DNA from: Corynebacterium kalinowskii
GTDB lineage: Bacteria; Actinomycetota; Actinomycetes; Mycobacteriales; Mycobacteriaceae
NCBI RefSeq assembly: GCF_009734385.1
Contig: NZ_CP046452.1
Span: 744,001-808,000 of the forward strand
Length of the DNA stretch: 64,000 bases
Direction of reading: 5' to 3'
Position numbers and translations under genes: made by a program. Under the pieces are notes generated by a model. That model ran no database searches and had not been told where the DNA came from. It was given only the letters and a program-made list of their open reading frames with translations. This document shows, piece after piece, positions 1 through 10,774 of the stretch. Each line of letters opens with the position of its first letter. Position 1 is the first letter of the stretch.

Positions 1-1
1 C

Positions 2-1480
2 GGTGCAGTATTCGCCGTCACGGAAAAGCGCGAACACACTGAACTAATGAGCCACCTGGTTTTGCAAGCAGATGGCAGCCCACAACTAGTCGGCTCACCA
101 TCACAGCTGCGCCGCGTGCTGGAAATCAACGCCTCAGCTATCGCGACCCTTAAGTTCGAAGGCCGCGGCATTAGTAACGAAGAAGTGGACGCCCGGATCA
201 ACAACGCCAAGGCAGACGAACTCGCCTCTCTGGTGTACACCTCTGGCACCACCGGTCGCCCGAAGGGCTGCTACCTTACCCACGCCAACTGGGTCTCTGA
301 AGTGCGCGGGCTGCTGGCCCACCCAATCGGCGGTATCGCGGTGCCTGGCACGCGAGTACTGACGTTCCTGCCGTTGGCGCACGTTTTGGCTCGTGCGGTG
401 TACTTGGCCTGCGTCGTCGGTGGCGCCACGCAATCCCACTGGTCGGATTTCCGCTCGCTGACTGTGGAACTGCAGCGTTCTCGTCCTAATTTGCTGCTCG
501 GCGTGCCACGCGTCTTTGAAAAGGTTCGCAATGCTGCGGCGGCGAACGCCGCAGACAAGAGTCCGGTGGCCGCAGCGGTTTTCTTGGAAGCCGAAAAGGT
601 TGCCATGGAGTATTCGCGTTCCCTGGATGCCGACGGACCTTCGCGTTCCCTGCGGCTCAAGCACAAGATGTTTGACAGGTTGGTGTACTCCAAGATTCGC
701 GAGGCCATGGGTGGAGAAGTCAAGTACTGCATCTCTGGCGGTTCGGCGATTAGCCATGACCTCCTCCACTTCTTCCGTGGTATCGGCGTGCCGATCTACG
801 AAGGCTATGGCCTGACCGAAACCAGTGCCGCAGCGGCCGTAGACTTCGAGCCGCAGCGCATCGGTACTGTTGGCCGCCCGGTCGGCGGCATGGCCGCACG
901 CATTAACGACGACGGTGAGATTCTGCTGAAGGGCAACATGCTCTGCAAGGGGTACTGGAATAACCCAGAAGCTACTGCAGATGCCATTCAGGACGGCTGG
1001 TTTAACACCGGCGACCTCGGCGAGATTACCGAAGATGGATACCTCATCATTTCGGGCCGCAAGAAGGACCTCATCGTCACCGCCGGTGGCAAGAATGTCT
1101 CTCCTGGCCCAATGGAAGACTTGCTGCGTTCCCACCCAATGATCAGCCAGGCGCTAGTTGTGGGTGACGGTAAACCGTTCATCGGCGCGTTGATCACTCT
1201 GGACGAGGATGCATTCCGGCGCTGGAAGCTCGTGCACAACCTGCCGGAAAAGGCCACGATCACGGAGCTTGCCTTGAACCCACAGCTGCGGGCCGATATT
1301 CAGGACGCGGTTAACCATGCCAATGACACCGTGTCTCACACGGAGGCTATCAAGAAGTTCTACATCCTCGACCGCGACCTGAGCGAGGAAGCGGACGAGC
1401 TGACGCCGACGATGAAGGTCAAGCGCAACGTGGTCACCCGGCGATTTGCCAAGGAAATCGCACACATTTATACGCGTTAA
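2..1480 (+). CDS. Long-chain fatty acid--CoA ligase (FadD15-like), 5' partial
   Basis: AMP-forming acyl-CoA synthetase that activates fatty acids to acyl-CoA via an acyl-adenylate. The frame is open to the left edge, so the N-terminus (roughly 100 or more residues of a family near 600) is missing and the ATG at 47 is internal. Visible motifs are the AMP-binding P-loop YTSGTTGRPKG, the YEGYGLTET adenylate motif, NTGDLG with the aspartate that binds the ribose, and the C-terminal lysine region TPTMKVKRNVV that carries the catalytic lysine. It stands alone upstream of a rightward gene run and ends 91 bp before the next start. The family is clear; chain-length preference and exact paralogue are inferred. 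Confidence 0.9.
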   Translation, partial: GAVFAVTEKREHTELMSHLVLQADGSPQLVGSPSQLRRVLEINASAIATLKFEGRGISNEEVDARINNAKADELASLVYTSGTTGRPKGCYLTHANWVSEVRGLLAHPIGGIAVPGTRVLTFLPLAHVLARAVYLACVVGGATQSHWSDFRSLTVELQRSRPNLLLGVPRVFEKVRNAAAANAADKSPVAAAVFLEAEKVAMEYSRSLDADGPSRSLRLKHKMFDRLVYSKIREAMGGEVKYCISGGSAISHDLLHFFRGIGVPIYEGYGLTETSAAAAVDFEPQRIGTVGRPVGGMAARINDDGEILLKGNMLCKGYWNNPEATADAIQDGWFNTGDLGEITEDGYLIISGRKKDLIVTAGGKNVSPGPMEDLLRSHPMISQALVVGDGKPFIGALITLDEDAFRRWKLVHNLPEKATITELALNPQLRADIQDAVNHANDTVSHTEAIKKFYILDRDLSEEADELTPTMKVKRNVVTRRFAKEIAHIYTR

Positions 1481-1571
1481 GCGAATCTTCGGCGGGGCAC
1501 ACCGTTTTTGCTCGCGAGAGTGTCTATCGTTGGCTTCGACATATTCACGATGATCAAAAGGAGCTTAGAAC

Positions 1572-2243
1572 GTGCACGTAGTTGACGCTAAGTTGCGCCA
1601 TCGTGAATTGACCCAGGAAGTCTACGATATCGGCGATGAGGTAGTCGAATACATCGAGCATCTCATGGAAGCAATCGCAGATTGGGACGTTGAACTCGTC
1701 GAAGACTGCTTTGCCGAATTCACGGAAATCGTTGAGGACGCTCGCAATGACTCTCGTCGCGTCGTTGCCGAACTCGCCGGCCTGCGCCAGGCCCTCACTT
1801 CGGGGCTGCGCTCCGGTACCGTGAGTGTTCGCGCGAAGCGCGAGTCCGATGCCCAGGCACCGGAAGCATTGTCTGTGTCCGAGCTCATCGCAGCTTTCCC
1901 GTTGGAAGCTCCGGCGCTCATTCGTGATATGACAACAGCGATGAACGCGCGCAGCCAGGCAGTCCTCGCCCGGCTTGAGCAGGTCAATGAGTGGATCCTG
2001 AACCAGACCGCCGTCGTCGCTGATGATCTCGATTCCCTCAGCCTGCCCGTGGTGTTCTCTCGCACCCAGCGCATCGTCGACACCACCATCGAGGCATGGC
2101 AGGATGCCGTCGCTGCGCAGCACCCGGAGTACACCCGCACCATGTGGGGGTCGAACCCACCGAAGTTCCTGCTCGAGCGCGCGCGTATCGACGCCATCGT
2201 CGCCAAAGTCGCAGCAAAGCGAGCTAAGGGTCGAGCTTCGTGA
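1572..2243 (+). CDS. Conserved hypothetical protein, helical, cytoplasmic
   Basis: Function not recognised. GTG start with a strong AAAAGGAG ribosome site 6-8 bp upstream; 223 residues. The first half is rich in Glu/Asp and reads as amphipathic helices (residues about 5-75). There is no signal peptide or membrane segment, and the C-terminus is basic ([12 protein letters not shown]). Its last codons overlap the start of hemW by four bases (GTGA), so the two genes are probably cotranslated. The position directly before hemW-hrcA-dnaJ suggests cotranscription with stress and housekeeping genes but does not reveal a role. Confidence 0.8.
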   Translation: MHVVDAKLRHRELTQEVYDIGDEVVEYIEHLMEAIADWDVELVEDCFAEFTEIVEDARNDSRRVVAELAGLRQALTSGLRSGTVSVRAKRESDAQAPEALSVSELIAAFPLEAPALIRDMTTAMNARSQAVLARLEQVNEWILNQTAVVADDLDSLSLPVVFSRTQRIVDTTIEAWQDAVAAQHPEYTRTMWGSNPPKFLLERARIDAIVAKVAAKRAKGRAS

Positions 2244-3343
2244 CCTTCGGGCTCTATCTGCATGTCCCGTTTTGCGCCTCTCGCTGCGGTTATTGCGACT
2301 TCAACACCTACACTCCCGGCGAACTCGGCATGGGGCCGGAGGCATACCAGGACGCCATTGAAGTAGAACTTGCCCTGGCCGCCGAGCACGGCAGGACAGT
2401 GGACAGCATTTTCGTCGGTGGCGGCACCCCGTCCATGCTGGGCAGTGCGGGACTCGCACGCCTGCTCAAAGCAGTCCGGGATAACTTCGAGCTCAGCCCA
2501 CATGCGGAAATCACCACCGAATCCAATCCCGAAAGCACGAGCGCACAGTTCTTTGCGGAACTAAAAGAGGCCGGGTTCACCCGCATTTCCTTAGGCATGC
2601 AGAGCGCAGCGCCACACGTGCTGCAGATCCTGGAGCGTAAGCACACCCCGGGGCGCGCTGTGGCGGCGGCACGGGAGGCTCGCGCTGCTGGCTTCGAGCA
2701 CGTGAACCTCGACATGATCTACGGCACCCCGACCGAAACCGACGATGACGTGCGCCGCACTGTGGAAGCCATTCTCTCGGCGGATGTCGACCACGTCTCT
2801 GCCTACTCGCTCATCGTGGAAGACGGCACCGCGATGGCTCGCAAAGTACGCAAGGGTGAGCTGCCCGCACCAGACGAAGACGTGCTCGCCGACCGCTATG
2901 CCATCATCGATGGCATGCTCGACGGATTCGACTGGTACGAGGTATCCAACTGGGCAAAGCCTGGCGGCGAATGCCAGCACAACCTGGGGTACTGGCGCGA
3001 CGGCGACTGGTGGGGCGCTGGCCCCGGGGCGCATTCCCACATCAGCGGCACCCGATTCTTCAACGTTAAGCACCCGCGGCGCTATAACGAACTCCTGAGC
3101 AAGGGCGAGCTGCCTATCCAGGAACGCGAAGTGCTTACCGAAGCGGACAAGCACACCGAGCGCGTCATGCTGGGACTCCGGCTCAAGGAGGGGATCCCGG
3201 CAGAGTGGGTGAACGCGCCGATGGCCGTCGAGAAGCACGTGCGCGCGGGTCTGCTCACCGCGGGGGAGCGGCTCGCGGTGACCGACAAGGGGCGCCTGCT
3301 TGCCGACGGCATCATCGCCGACCTCCTGGTTGAGGAAGGCTAA
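2240..3343 (+). CDS. hemW: Radical SAM protein HemW (heme chaperone, coproporphyrinogen oxidase-like)
   Basis: 367-residue radical SAM enzyme. The SAM/4Fe-4S motif [10 protein letters not shown] (CxxxCxYC, HemW type) sits at residues 12-21. Downstream are the GGGTPS glycine-rich SAM-binding motif and the family signature [20 protein letters not shown]. The length and the absence of a long N-terminal extension favour HemW over true HemN; these proteins are often annotated coproporphyrinogen III oxidase but characterised members act as heme chaperones. It starts at a GTG overlapping the previous gene and is followed after 10 bp by hrcA. This hemW-hrcA-dnaJ order is typical of actinobacteria. 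Confidence 0.9.
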   Translation: MTFGLYLHVPFCASRCGYCDFNTYTPGELGMGPEAYQDAIEVELALAAEHGRTVDSIFVGGGTPSMLGSAGLARLLKAVRDNFELSPHAEITTESNPESTSAQFFAELKEAGFTRISLGMQSAAPHVLQILERKHTPGRAVAAAREARAAGFEHVNLDMIYGTPTETDDDVRRTVEAILSADVDHVSAYSLIVEDGTAMARKVRKGELPAPDEDVLADRYAIIDGMLDGFDWYEVSNWAKPGGECQHNLGYWRDGDWWGAGPGAHSHISGTRFFNVKHPRRYNELLSKGELPIQEREVLTEADKHTERVMLGLRLKEGIPAEWVNAPMAVEKHVRAGLLTAGERLAVTDKGRLLADGIIADLLVEEG

Positions 3344-3353
3344 ACTAGTCGGC

Positions 3354-4358
3354 ATGGCTCCCTCAACGAAAGCACGAAGGCAACAAGTTCTCAATGCCAT
3401 CGTTGCGGATTACATCGCATCTCAAGAGCCTGTCGGGTCTAAGGCCCTCGTCGAGCGGCATCGCCTGCAGGTCTCGTCGGCGACGATTCGTAACGACATG
3501 GCCGCCTTGGAATCCGAAGGGCTCATTGCGCAACAACACGCCAGCTCCGGGCGCATCCCGACGGAGAAGGGCTACCGGATGTTCGTGGACTCGATTCACG
3601 ACATCAAGCCGCTGTCGAGCCCCGAGCGTAAGGCGATTTTGAGCTTCCTGGAAGGTGGCGTGGACCTGGAAGACGTGCTGCGACGTTCCGTGCAGCTGTT
3701 GGCGCAGCTGACGCGCCAAGCTGCGGTGATCCAGCTGCCGAGCCTGCAGACCTCGAAGGTGAAACACTGCGAGGTCGTGGCTTTGTCTCCTACGCGGTTG
3801 CTGCTCGTGATGATCACGGACCTCGGCCGAGTCGAGCAACGCAATGTCGAGCTCATGCGCCCCATTGAGGACGTTTCCACGTTGCGTGCCCTGCTCAACA
3901 CCGCGCTGGCGGATAAGACAATGGCTGATGCGAGCGTGGCGCTGGCAGACCTCGTGGAGCACACCCCGGGCGAGCTGAAGGATGAGATGCTGCGCTGCGC
4001 CACGGTGCTGATCGAGACCCTAGTGGAGGCGCCGTCCGATCGCTTGATCCTCGCAGGTACCTCCAACTTGTCGCGGATTTCTCCACTTAGCACCTCCGTA
4101 TTGGAAGCGCTAGAGGAACAGGTAGTAGTTTTGAAACTGCTATCGCATGTGCAAGAAGGCGAAGTGAACGTCAGTATCGGTGCCGAGCACCAGGATCACG
4201 GGCTGCACTCCGCGTCGATTGTGTCCACCGGATACGGTGACGAGGATGCCACGTTCGGAGCCTTGGGTGTGGTGGGGCCGACCTATATGGACTACACCGG
4301 AACTATTTCGAAGGTGTCAGCCGTTGCACAGTATGTCAGCAGAGTGCTTAAGAGTTAA
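3354..4358 (+). CDS. hrcA: Heat-inducible transcription repressor HrcA
   Basis: 334-residue repressor of class I heat-shock genes, which in the family binds CIRCE operators and is stabilised by GroEL. The N-terminal winged helix is seen in [17 protein letters not shown] and the recognition helix in [14 protein letters not shown], followed by the HrcA signature [13 protein letters not shown] chose the ATG at 3354 because residues from there match the family start; the upstream extension is read from the hemW end. GAGGAAGG lies about 14 bp upstream. No CIRCE element was found next to it. It is followed by dnaJ after 17 bp, so the two are very likely one operon. Confidence 0.95.
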   Translation: MAPSTKARRQQVLNAIVADYIASQEPVGSKALVERHRLQVSSATIRNDMAALESEGLIAQQHASSGRIPTEKGYRMFVDSIHDIKPLSSPERKAILSFLEGGVDLEDVLRRSVQLLAQLTRQAAVIQLPSLQTSKVKHCEVVALSPTRLLLVMITDLGRVEQRNVELMRPIEDVSTLRALLNTALADKTMADASVALADLVEHTPGELKDEMLRCATVLIETLVEAPSDRLILAGTSNLSRISPLSTSVLEALEEQVVVLKLLSHVQEGEVNVSIGAEHQDHGLHSASIVSTGYGDEDATFGALGVVGPTYMDYTGTISKVSAVAQYVSRVLKS

Positions 4359-4375
4359 TGGAAAGGGTTTTGTGA

Positions 4376-5491
4376 ATGGCGCGCGACTATTACGGCATTC
4401 TTGGAGTCGAAAAAGGGGCAACTGACCAGGAAATCAAGAAGGCCTACCGTCGGCTCGCTCGCAAGTACCACCCGGATGTCAACGACACCGAAGAGGCTGC
4501 CGAGAAGTTCCGCGAGATTTCCCTTGCTAATGAAGTCCTGACCGACCCGGAGAAGCGCCGGATCGTGGACATGGGCGGCGACCCTATGGAAGGCCCAACT
4601 TCTGCTGGACCTGCCGGCGGCTTCGGCGACATCTTCGAGGCCTTCTTCGGAGGCGGCGGCCAGCGCGGACCACGTTCCCGCGTGCAGCCAGGCGCCGACG
4701 CACTCCTCCGCACCCGCATTTCTCTCGAAGAGGCCTACTTGGGCGCGAAGAAAGAAATCACGGTGGACACCGCCATCGTGTGCGACTCGTGTACCGGTAC
4801 CGGCAGCAAGTCCAAGGACAAGCCCGTCACCTGTGGCTACTGCCACGGTCAGGGCTCGGTCCAGGAAGTGCAGCGTTCCTTCCTCGGCAACGTCATGACC
4901 ACCCGCCCGTGCCACGTGTGCCACGGCACCGGTGAAGTTATCACCGATCCATGTGAAAAGTGCTCCGGCGACGGTCGCGTCAAGGCACGCAAGGACCTCA
5001 CGGTCAACATCCCTGCGGGTATTGCCGACGGCATGCGCATTCGCATGGCCGGTCGCGGCGAAGTTGGCCCAGGTGGCGGACCAGCAGGCGACCTGTACGT
5101 CGAGATCTCCGTCTCCCCGCACCCAATGTTCATTCGCGAAGGTGACAACCTGCACGTCACCGCCAAGGTGCCAATGCTCGACGCAGCCCTCGGCACCGAG
5201 CTGTCCCTCGACAGCCTCGACGGCAAGCCACTGACCATCACGGTGCCTGCGGGTTCCCAGCCAGGACAGCAACTGCGCGTCACCGGCGCTGGCATGCCGA
5301 TCCTGCGCGCCGAAGCTACCCACGGTGACCTCATCGCCCACGTGGACGTCCAGATCCCGACCAACCTGGATAGCCACACCCGCGAGACCCTGGAAAAGCT
5401 GCGCGATCACCGCAGTGATTCCTCCGAGATCCACAGCGAAGATGAGGACGACTCTGTCTTCGGCCGATTGAAGAACCGCTTCCGCCGATGA
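4376..5491 (+). CDS. dnaJ: Chaperone protein DnaJ (DnaJ2-type)
   Basis: 371-residue type I Hsp40 cochaperone that stimulates DnaK ATPase. J domain at residues 1-70 with the HPD motif (KYHPDVN), then a Gly/Phe-rich linker ([15 protein letters not shown]). Four zinc-binding CxxCxGxG repeats follow: [24 protein letters not shown] and CEKCSGDG. The C-terminal substrate-binding barrels include [17 protein letters not shown] start with GGAAAGGG 10 bp upstream. It lies directly behind hrcA, the usual place of the second actinobacterial dnaJ, and its stop overlaps the rsmE start by four bases. Confidence 0.96.
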   Translation: MARDYYGILGVEKGATDQEIKKAYRRLARKYHPDVNDTEEAAEKFREISLANEVLTDPEKRRIVDMGGDPMEGPTSAGPAGGFGDIFEAFFGGGGQRGPRSRVQPGADALLRTRISLEEAYLGAKKEITVDTAIVCDSCTGTGSKSKDKPVTCGYCHGQGSVQEVQRSFLGNVMTTRPCHVCHGTGEVITDPCEKCSGDGRVKARKDLTVNIPAGIADGMRIRMAGRGEVGPGGGPAGDLYVEISVSPHPMFIREGDNLHVTAKVPMLDAALGTELSLDSLDGKPLTITVPAGSQPGQQLRVTGAGMPILRAEATHGDLIAHVDVQIPTNLDSHTRETLEKLRDHRSDSSEIHSEDEDDSVFGRLKNRFRR

Positions 5492-6243
5492 GTCTGCCCA
5501 CCTTCGTCTACGATCTGGACACCGTCCTCGCAGGAGGTCGCCCCGAGCTGCCTGCGGATTCTGGTGTCCTTGACGGGGCCGAAGGTAAGCACGCCGCCAC
5601 CGTCAAGCGGATCGAGGTCGGGGAGCGCATGCTGCTTATCGACGGCCACGGCTCCGGAATCGAAGTGATCGCGACCGCGACCACCAAGAGTGCGGTGACC
5701 TTTGACGTCGATAAGCGCGTGTCTTTTCCGGCGCGCCCGGCGGTGACGATCGTGCAGGCGCTGCCAAAATCGGAGCGCTCCGAACTCGCGGTGGACCTCA
5801 TGACGCAAGGTGGCGTGGATGTGATCGTGCCGTGGCAGGCAGCGCGGTCGATCGCGAAGTGGGGCGCAAAGGCCGACAAGGCGGTGGCGAAGTGGCGGTC
5901 AATGGCAGTGTCAGCATCGAAGCAGTCCCGTCGCATGCACATTCCAGAAATCACTGGGTTGGCTGAAACCGGCGCGGTTATAGAGCGGATTGCGGAGCTG
6001 ACTGCTCGCGGCGGACTGGCCGTACTACTGCACGAAGAGTCCGCGGTACCCTTTACCTCGCTGGAGTTTGGCGACAACGAGGTGCTGTTCGTCGTGGGCC
6101 CCGAAGGCGGTCTAGCGCCGGACGAGGTAGTGAAATTCCAGGAAGCCGGAGCCGTGACCGCATTGCTCGGGCCGGAGGTGCTACGTACGGCGAGCGCCGG
6201 GCTCGTGACACTGGCTGCGCATGGCGCGCTGGCACGTTGGTAG
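5488..6243 (+). CDS. rsmE: 16S rRNA (uracil-1498-N3)-methyltransferase RsmE
   Basis: 251-residue SPOUT methyltransferase that methylates N3 of U1498 in 16S rRNA. An N-terminal PUA-like domain carries [26 protein letters not shown]. The SPOUT/SAM knot is shown by [40 protein letters not shown] and [15 protein letters not shown]. The start overlaps the dnaJ stop (ATGA), so translation is probably coupled. The phoH-like gene begins 3 bp after the stop. Confidence 0.93.
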   Translation: MSLPTFVYDLDTVLAGGRPELPADSGVLDGAEGKHAATVKRIEVGERMLLIDGHGSGIEVIATATTKSAVTFDVDKRVSFPARPAVTIVQALPKSERSELAVDLMTQGGVDVIVPWQAARSIAKWGAKADKAVAKWRSMAVSASKQSRRMHIPEITGLAETGAVIERIAELTARGGLAVLLHEESAVPFTSLEFGDNEVLFVVGPEGGLAPDEVVKFQEAGAVTALLGPEVLRTASAGLVTLAAHGALARW

Positions 6244-6246
6244 AGT

Positions 6247-7272
6247 GTGACGCATTGGCAGTCCGCGAAGAAAAGGCATAATTTGGCGATCTACAAGCGC
6301 GAAGACATCATCACGCAAGGTTACGTGTTGGATGAAACCCACGCGAGCACGGTCCTAGGCATCGCCGATGACAACTTGCGAGTGCTGGAAAACCTCATCC
6401 CGGTGGACATTTTTGTTCGTGGGACCGAGATGACCCTTACCGGTCCAGATCACGAGGTTGCGCGGGTGAAGAAGGTGCTGGATGAATTGCAGGCCATCGC
6501 TCGGCGCGGTCATGTGATCAGCACCGATACCGTGAAAAACGCAGTTAGCATTGTCACCCAGGACGCGCCGAAGTCGGTGCGGGAGGTGTTGGCTGCCGAC
6601 ATTATCGCGCGCAAGGGCAAAGTCATTCGGCCTAAGACGCTGGGCCAAAAGCAGTATGTGGATGCGATTGATGAGAATACGATCGTGTTTGGGCTCGGTC
6701 CGGCCGGTTCGGGTAAGACCTATCTGGCCATGGCAAAGGCAGTGCAGGCGCTGCACGCCCGTCAAGTCAGCCGTATCATCCTGACTCGTCCTGCTGTGGA
6801 AGCAGGGGAGAAGCTTGGCTTCCTACCAGGCACTTTGAACGAAAAGATTGACCCTTATCTGCGTCCGCTGCATGATGCGCTGCGCGATATGGTGGAACCG
6901 GAGATGATCCCGAAGCTGATGGAGTCCGGGATCGTCGAGGTTGCGCCGCTGGCGTACATGCGTGGCCGCACCTTGAGCGATTCTTTTATCATTCTGGACG
7001 AGGCTCAGAACACGACACCGGCGCAGATGAAGATGTTTTTGACCCGTCTCGGCTTCGGATCGAAGATGGTGGTCACGGGCGATACCACGCAGGTGGACTT
7101 GCCGGGTGGCCAAAAGTCCGGCCTGCGCGTGGTGCGTGACATCCTTCGCGGGGTGGAGGATGTTCATTTCGCAGAACTTCGCAGCGAAGACGTAGTCCGG
7201 CACTCATTGGTTGGACGTATTGTGGACGCATACGATGATTACGAAGCACAGCGTGGAGAGGACTTCCTATGA
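6247..7272 (+). CDS. phoH: PhoH family protein (ATPase, PhoH2/YbeZ-like)
   Basis: 341-residue P-loop ATPase of the PhoH/YbeZ group, linked in other bacteria to YbeY and ribosome or RNA metabolism. The Walker A motif is [19 protein letters not shown] and Walker B is [24 protein letters not shown], followed by [13 protein letters not shown]. The start is a GTG three bases after the rsmE stop. The ybeY start overlaps the phoH stop by four bases; the phoH-ybeY-(CBS transporter)-era order is conserved widely and supports a shared role. The exact substrate is not known from sequence. Confidence 0.92.
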   Translation: MTHWQSAKKRHNLAIYKREDIITQGYVLDETHASTVLGIADDNLRVLENLIPVDIFVRGTEMTLTGPDHEVARVKKVLDELQAIARRGHVISTDTVKNAVSIVTQDAPKSVREVLAADIIARKGKVIRPKTLGQKQYVDAIDENTIVFGLGPAGSGKTYLAMAKAVQALHARQVSRIILTRPAVEAGEKLGFLPGTLNEKIDPYLRPLHDALRDMVEPEMIPKLMESGIVEVAPLAYMRGRTLSDSFIILDEAQNTTPAQMKMFLTRLGFGSKMVVTGDTTQVDLPGGQKSGLRVVRDILRGVEDVHFAELRSEDVVRHSLVGRIVDAYDDYEAQRGEDFL

Positions 7273-7814
7273 GCATCGAGGTTTTCAACGAATCGGGCTA
7301 CGACGGAGTCAACGAGGAAATGCTCATTGACGTCGCCTCCTACGCCCTGACTCGCATGGATGTGCATTCAGCTGCGGAGATGAGCATTCACATCGTCGAC
7401 TTGGACACGATCGCGGACCTGCATCTGCGCTGGCTGGACCTCGAAGGTCCGACCGACGTGATGAGCTTCCCCATGGACGAGCTCACCCCAGGCTCTGGTC
7501 GTCCCGATGCTGCTCCGATGGGGCCGGCCATGCTCGGAGACATCGTGCTCTGCCCAGAATTTGCCAAGGATCAGGCCGAGCGCGCGGGCCATGATTTGGG
7601 CCACGAGCTGTGCCTACTCACCGTCCATGGCTGCTTGCATCTGCTCGGATACGACCATGTCACCCCAGCAGAGGAGCAAGAGATGTTCTCTCTGCAAAAT
7701 GAGCTGCTGGCTGACTGGTATGAGGATGTCCAGAAGCGCGGCGTCACGTATCAGCCTAAGCCGAGCGGCCCAGGTGCCTTCCCAAGTGCTGCAGATCGGG
7801 AGCAATTGGGCTGA
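7269..7814 (+). CDS. ybeY: Endoribonuclease YbeY (rRNA maturation factor)
   Basis: 181-residue single-strand-specific metallo-endoribonuclease of 16S rRNA 3'-end maturation and 70S quality control. The zinc signature [11 protein letters not shown] (H3xH5xH) is intact at about residues 118-128, preceded by the [10 protein letters not shown] strand. The C-terminal tail of about 30 residues ([21 protein letters not shown]) is an extension beyond short bacterial forms. Start and stop overlap phoH (ATGA) and the next gene. Confidence 0.95.
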   Translation: MSIEVFNESGYDGVNEEMLIDVASYALTRMDVHSAAEMSIHIVDLDTIADLHLRWLDLEGPTDVMSFPMDELTPGSGRPDAAPMGPAMLGDIVLCPEFAKDQAERAGHDLGHELCLLTVHGCLHLLGYDHVTPAEEQEMFSLQNELLADWYEDVQKRGVTYQPKPSGPGAFPSAADREQLG

Positions 7815-9109
7815 TGACGAGCGCGATACTGCTGCTCCTCGCGCTCGTTATCTCGGGCGCACTCACGACGGTTGAATCAGCCGTCTCTTCCATTTCGCGC
7901 GCGCGGGTGGAAGAACTGGTCAAAGAGGAACGACCGGGCGCGGAAGCCCTGCTCAAGGTTGTGACAAAGCGCGCCGAGCACATTAACCTGCTCGTGCTGC
8001 TCCGCACGCTTCTCGACGCCGTCGCCGCGGTCTTCACCGTGACACTGTGCATCGAGTTTTTCGATTCCCGGCCGTTGGCCATCACCGTGGCTGTAGTGGC
8101 GCTAACCTTGGTGACTTTCGCCGTCATCGGTGTGTTTTCGCGCACTGCTGGCCGTCAGAATCCGTATACGGTCTCGCTCAATTCGTCGATATTTCTAACC
8201 TCGATGTCCTACGTGTTGGGGCCAATCCCGAAGGTGCTCATTTGGTTGGGTAACCGACTTGCGCCTGGCTCTGGTTTCCGCGATGGCCCATACGCCACTG
8301 AAATCGAACTGCGAGAAATGGTGGACATCGCGCAGGAACATGGCGTGGTGGAAGTCGAAGAGCGCCGGATGATCCAAAATGTCTTCGACCTTGCGTCCAC
8401 CACCGCGCGTTCTGTCATGGTGCCGCGCCCGGAGATGATTTGGATCGAACGGGATAAGACCGCAGGTCAAGCTACTGCGCTGTGTGTACGCTCGGGCCAC
8501 TCTCGTATTCCTGTGATCGGCGAGAACGTTGATGACATCGTGGGCGTGGTGTACCTGAAAGATCTGGTGCAAAAGACCTACCATCTGCCCGATGGTGGCA
8601 AGTCCGTGCGAGTGGACGAGGTGATGCGGGGCGCTACTTTCGTGCCGGACTCTAAGTCACTGGATAGCCTGCTCCATGACATGCAGCTGCACCGCAATCA
8701 CATTGCCATGCTGGTTGACGAATACGGTGGCATCGCCGGCCTGGTGTCCATCGAGGACATTCTGGAAGAAATTGTCGGCGAGATTGCCGACGAATACGAC
8801 CACACCGAGGTCGCCCCGGTGGAGCGGCTTGGGGAGCACCAATTCCGGGTTGTGTCGCGACTTTCTCTGGATGACCTGGCTCAACTCATCGATGAAGAAC
8901 TCGACGTGGAGGTGGACTTTGAGGAGTTCTCCGAACAAGTTGACACTGTCGGTGGCCTCATTGCTTACGAACTCGGCCGAGTTCCCCTGCCGGGTGCCCA
9001 GGTAGAGGTCGCGGGACTGAAATTGACCACCGAGGGCAGCCGAGATCGTCGAGGTCGCATGCGCGTGACATCGGCGATTGTCGATGTGGTTGATACACTC
9101 GTTTCATGA
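7814..9109 (+). CDS. Hemolysin-like CNNM/CorC family transporter with CBS domains
   Basis: 431-residue membrane protein with the DUF21 (CNNM) transmembrane domain at about residues 1-135 (four hydrophobic stretches beginning LLLLALVISGALTTVESAVSS). A CBS pair follows (SVMVPRPEMIWI to IEDILEEIVGEI, residues about 195-325, with the signature MLVDEYGGIAGLVSIEDILEEIVGEI). A CorC_HlyC cytosolic domain closes the protein (VDTVGGLIAYELGRVPLPG). Related proteins act in Mg2+/Co2+ resistance or efflux; the hemolysin name is historical. The stop overlaps the era start by four bases, so it belongs to the ybeY-era operon. Confidence 0.93.
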   Translation: MTSAILLLLALVISGALTTVESAVSSISRARVEELVKEERPGAEALLKVVTKRAEHINLLVLLRTLLDAVAAVFTVTLCIEFFDSRPLAITVAVVALTLVTFAVIGVFSRTAGRQNPYTVSLNSSIFLTSMSYVLGPIPKVLIWLGNRLAPGSGFRDGPYATEIELREMVDIAQEHGVVEVEERRMIQNVFDLASTTARSVMVPRPEMIWIERDKTAGQATALCVRSGHSRIPVIGENVDDIVGVVYLKDLVQKTYHLPDGGKSVRVDEVMRGATFVPDSKSLDSLLHDMQLHRNHIAMLVDEYGGIAGLVSIEDILEEIVGEIADEYDHTEVAPVERLGEHQFRVVSRLSLDDLAQLIDEELDVEVDFEEFSEQVDTVGGLIAYELGRVPLPGAQVEVAGLKLTTEGSRDRRGRMRVTSAIVDVVDTLVS

Positions 9110-10026
9110 CAGAACTTGGATTTACCGAAGATGGCTTCCGCTCCGGCTTCGTTAGCTTCGTAGGCCGGCCGAACACCGGTAAATCGACCCTGACCAACGC
9201 GCTGGTAGGCGAGAAGATCGCCATCACTGCCAACCAACCGGAAACCACCCGCCATCCCATTCGCGGACTCGTACACCGAGACAATGCGCAGATCATTGTG
9301 GTGGACACACCGGGCCTGCACCGACCACGCACCTTGCTGGGTGAGCGTCTCAATGAAATGGTCAAGGAAACCTACTCCGACGTTGACCTGATTTGCTTGG
9401 TCATCCCCGCCGACGAGAAGATCGGCCCGGGTGATCGCTGGATCCTCGATGCCGTGCGCCAAGCTGCTCCCAAGACCACGGTCATGGGCGTAGTGACCAA
9501 GATTGACAAGGTCAAGCGTGATGAAGTCGGCGCTCAGCTCATGGCCTTGCATGAATTACTCGGTGGCGAGTGCGAGGTCGTGCCGGTCTCTGCCAAGGAG
9601 TCCGAGCAGATCGACGTGCTCGTCGACGTCATGGCCGCCCAACTCCCTGAGGGACCCAAGTACTATCCGGACGATCACATCACCGACGACGACACCGAAA
9701 AGCGGATGTCCGAACTCATCCGTGAAGCGGCGCTCTCCGGCCTCAAGGAGGAGCTGCCGCACTCCGTCGCAGTGGAGATTGACGAGATCCTGCCGAGCGA
9801 AGAACGTGAGGGCGTGCTGGATATCCATGCCGTCATTTATGTGGAACGCCCTGGACAGAAGACCATCCTCATGGGCAAAGACAATCGCCGCATGGGACGC
9901 ATCATCCACAACTCTCGCCAGGAAATCATGAAGCTAATCGGCCAGAAAGTGTTCCTCGACCTGCGCATCAAGGTGCTGAAGGATTGGCAGTCCGACCCGA
10001 AGGCCTTGGGGCGCCTCGGATTCTAG
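9106..10026 (+). CDS. era: GTPase Era
   Basis: 306-residue Ras-like GTPase that binds the 3' end of 16S rRNA in 30S assembly. G1 is GRPNTGKST, G3 is VVDTPGLH and G4 is VVTKIDK; the switch region reads ETTRHPIRG. The C-terminal KH domain contains the signature DNRRMGRIIHNSRQEIMKLIGQKV. The ATG at 9106 overlaps the CBS transporter stop. recO follows with no intergenic base. Confidence 0.97.
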   Translation: MTELGFTEDGFRSGFVSFVGRPNTGKSTLTNALVGEKIAITANQPETTRHPIRGLVHRDNAQIIVVDTPGLHRPRTLLGERLNEMVKETYSDVDLICLVIPADEKIGPGDRWILDAVRQAAPKTTVMGVVTKIDKVKRDEVGAQLMALHELLGGECEVVPVSAKESEQIDVLVDVMAAQLPEGPKYYPDDHITDDDTEKRMSELIREAALSGLKEELPHSVAVEIDEILPSEEREGVLDIHAVIYVERPGQKTILMGKDNRRMGRIIHNSRQEIMKLIGQKVFLDLRIKVLKDWQSDPKALGRLGF

Positions 10027-10764
10027 ATGCAGTCCTACCGTGAGCGCGCCCTCGTGGTGCGCACCTATGACTTCGGGGAAGCCGACCGAATCGTGGTGCT
10101 GCTCACGCCACGTGGGCTGGTCAGGGGCGTCGCAAAGGGCGTGCGGCGGGCGAAATCGCGCTTCGGATCCCGCGTGCAACCTTTCGTGCTCCTCGACGTG
10201 CAGCTGTACCCCGGCCGGAACCTGGATACTCTCACCGGCGCGGACACCGTGGAGTACTTTGGCTCCGGCATTATCGAAAGCTACGAGCATTACACCGCGG
10301 CCAGCGCAATTTTGGAGGCTGCCGAACAGCTCAGCTACCACGAAGGTGAACTGTTCGAGCTCACTGTGACTGCCTTGCGCCGGATACAAAACGCCTCGCA
10401 TCCCACTGCGGTGTTGGATGCCTTCTTGCTGCAGGCTATGGATATTGCCGGATGGGCACCCAGCCTGTTTGACTGTGCCCACTGCGGTGCGCCGGGCCCA
10501 CACTACGCGTTTCACCCAGGAGCTGGGGGAGCGTTGTGTGAAAATTGCCACCTGTCTGGCTGCGCCACACCCCCCACTGAGGCGTTGCGCCTGATGTGGT
10601 GGTTTATGCATGATGCTTGGGATGCTGTTGAGACGGCCTCCCACGACGCTGAGTTTTCTGACCTACTGGGGGCAGCTCATCAACTGACCCGTGCTCATCT
10701 TCAGTGGCACCTGGAGCGCAGCGTGAAGTCGCTAAACTTCGTGGACTCCGGCTGGAACCACTAA
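10027..10764 (+). CDS. recO: DNA repair protein RecO
   Basis: 245-residue recombination mediator of the RecFOR pathway, which loads RecA onto SSB-coated ssDNA. The N-terminal OB fold is visible in [24 protein letters not shown] helical domain follows, with a four-cysteine zinc site (CAHCG at about residue 155 and CENCH about 23 residues on). The start abuts the era stop, with uppS 10 bp downstream; the era-recO-uppS order is standard in actinobacteria. Confidence 0.95.
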   Translation: MQSYRERALVVRTYDFGEADRIVVLLTPRGLVRGVAKGVRRAKSRFGSRVQPFVLLDVQLYPGRNLDTLTGADTVEYFGSGIIESYEHYTAASAILEAAEQLSYHEGELFELTVTALRRIQNASHPTAVLDAFLLQAMDIAGWAPSLFDCAHCGAPGPHYAFHPGAGGALCENCHLSGCATPPTEALRLMWWFMHDAWDAVETASHDAEFSDLLGAAHQLTRAHLQWHLERSVKSLNFVDSGWNH

Positions 10765-10774
10765 GATAGATCAA

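Noticed and set aside
4085..4352. CIRCE-like half sites (TTAGCAC, GAGTGCTTA) near hrcA and dnaJ
   Set aside because: The two halves are not arranged as an inverted repeat with 9-bp spacing, and one lies within hrcA coding sequence.
4355..5434. Long minus-strand frame across dnaJ
   Set aside because: Antisense shadow of a clear dnaJ; residue pattern is low-complexity (Ala/Gly/His) with no family resemblance.
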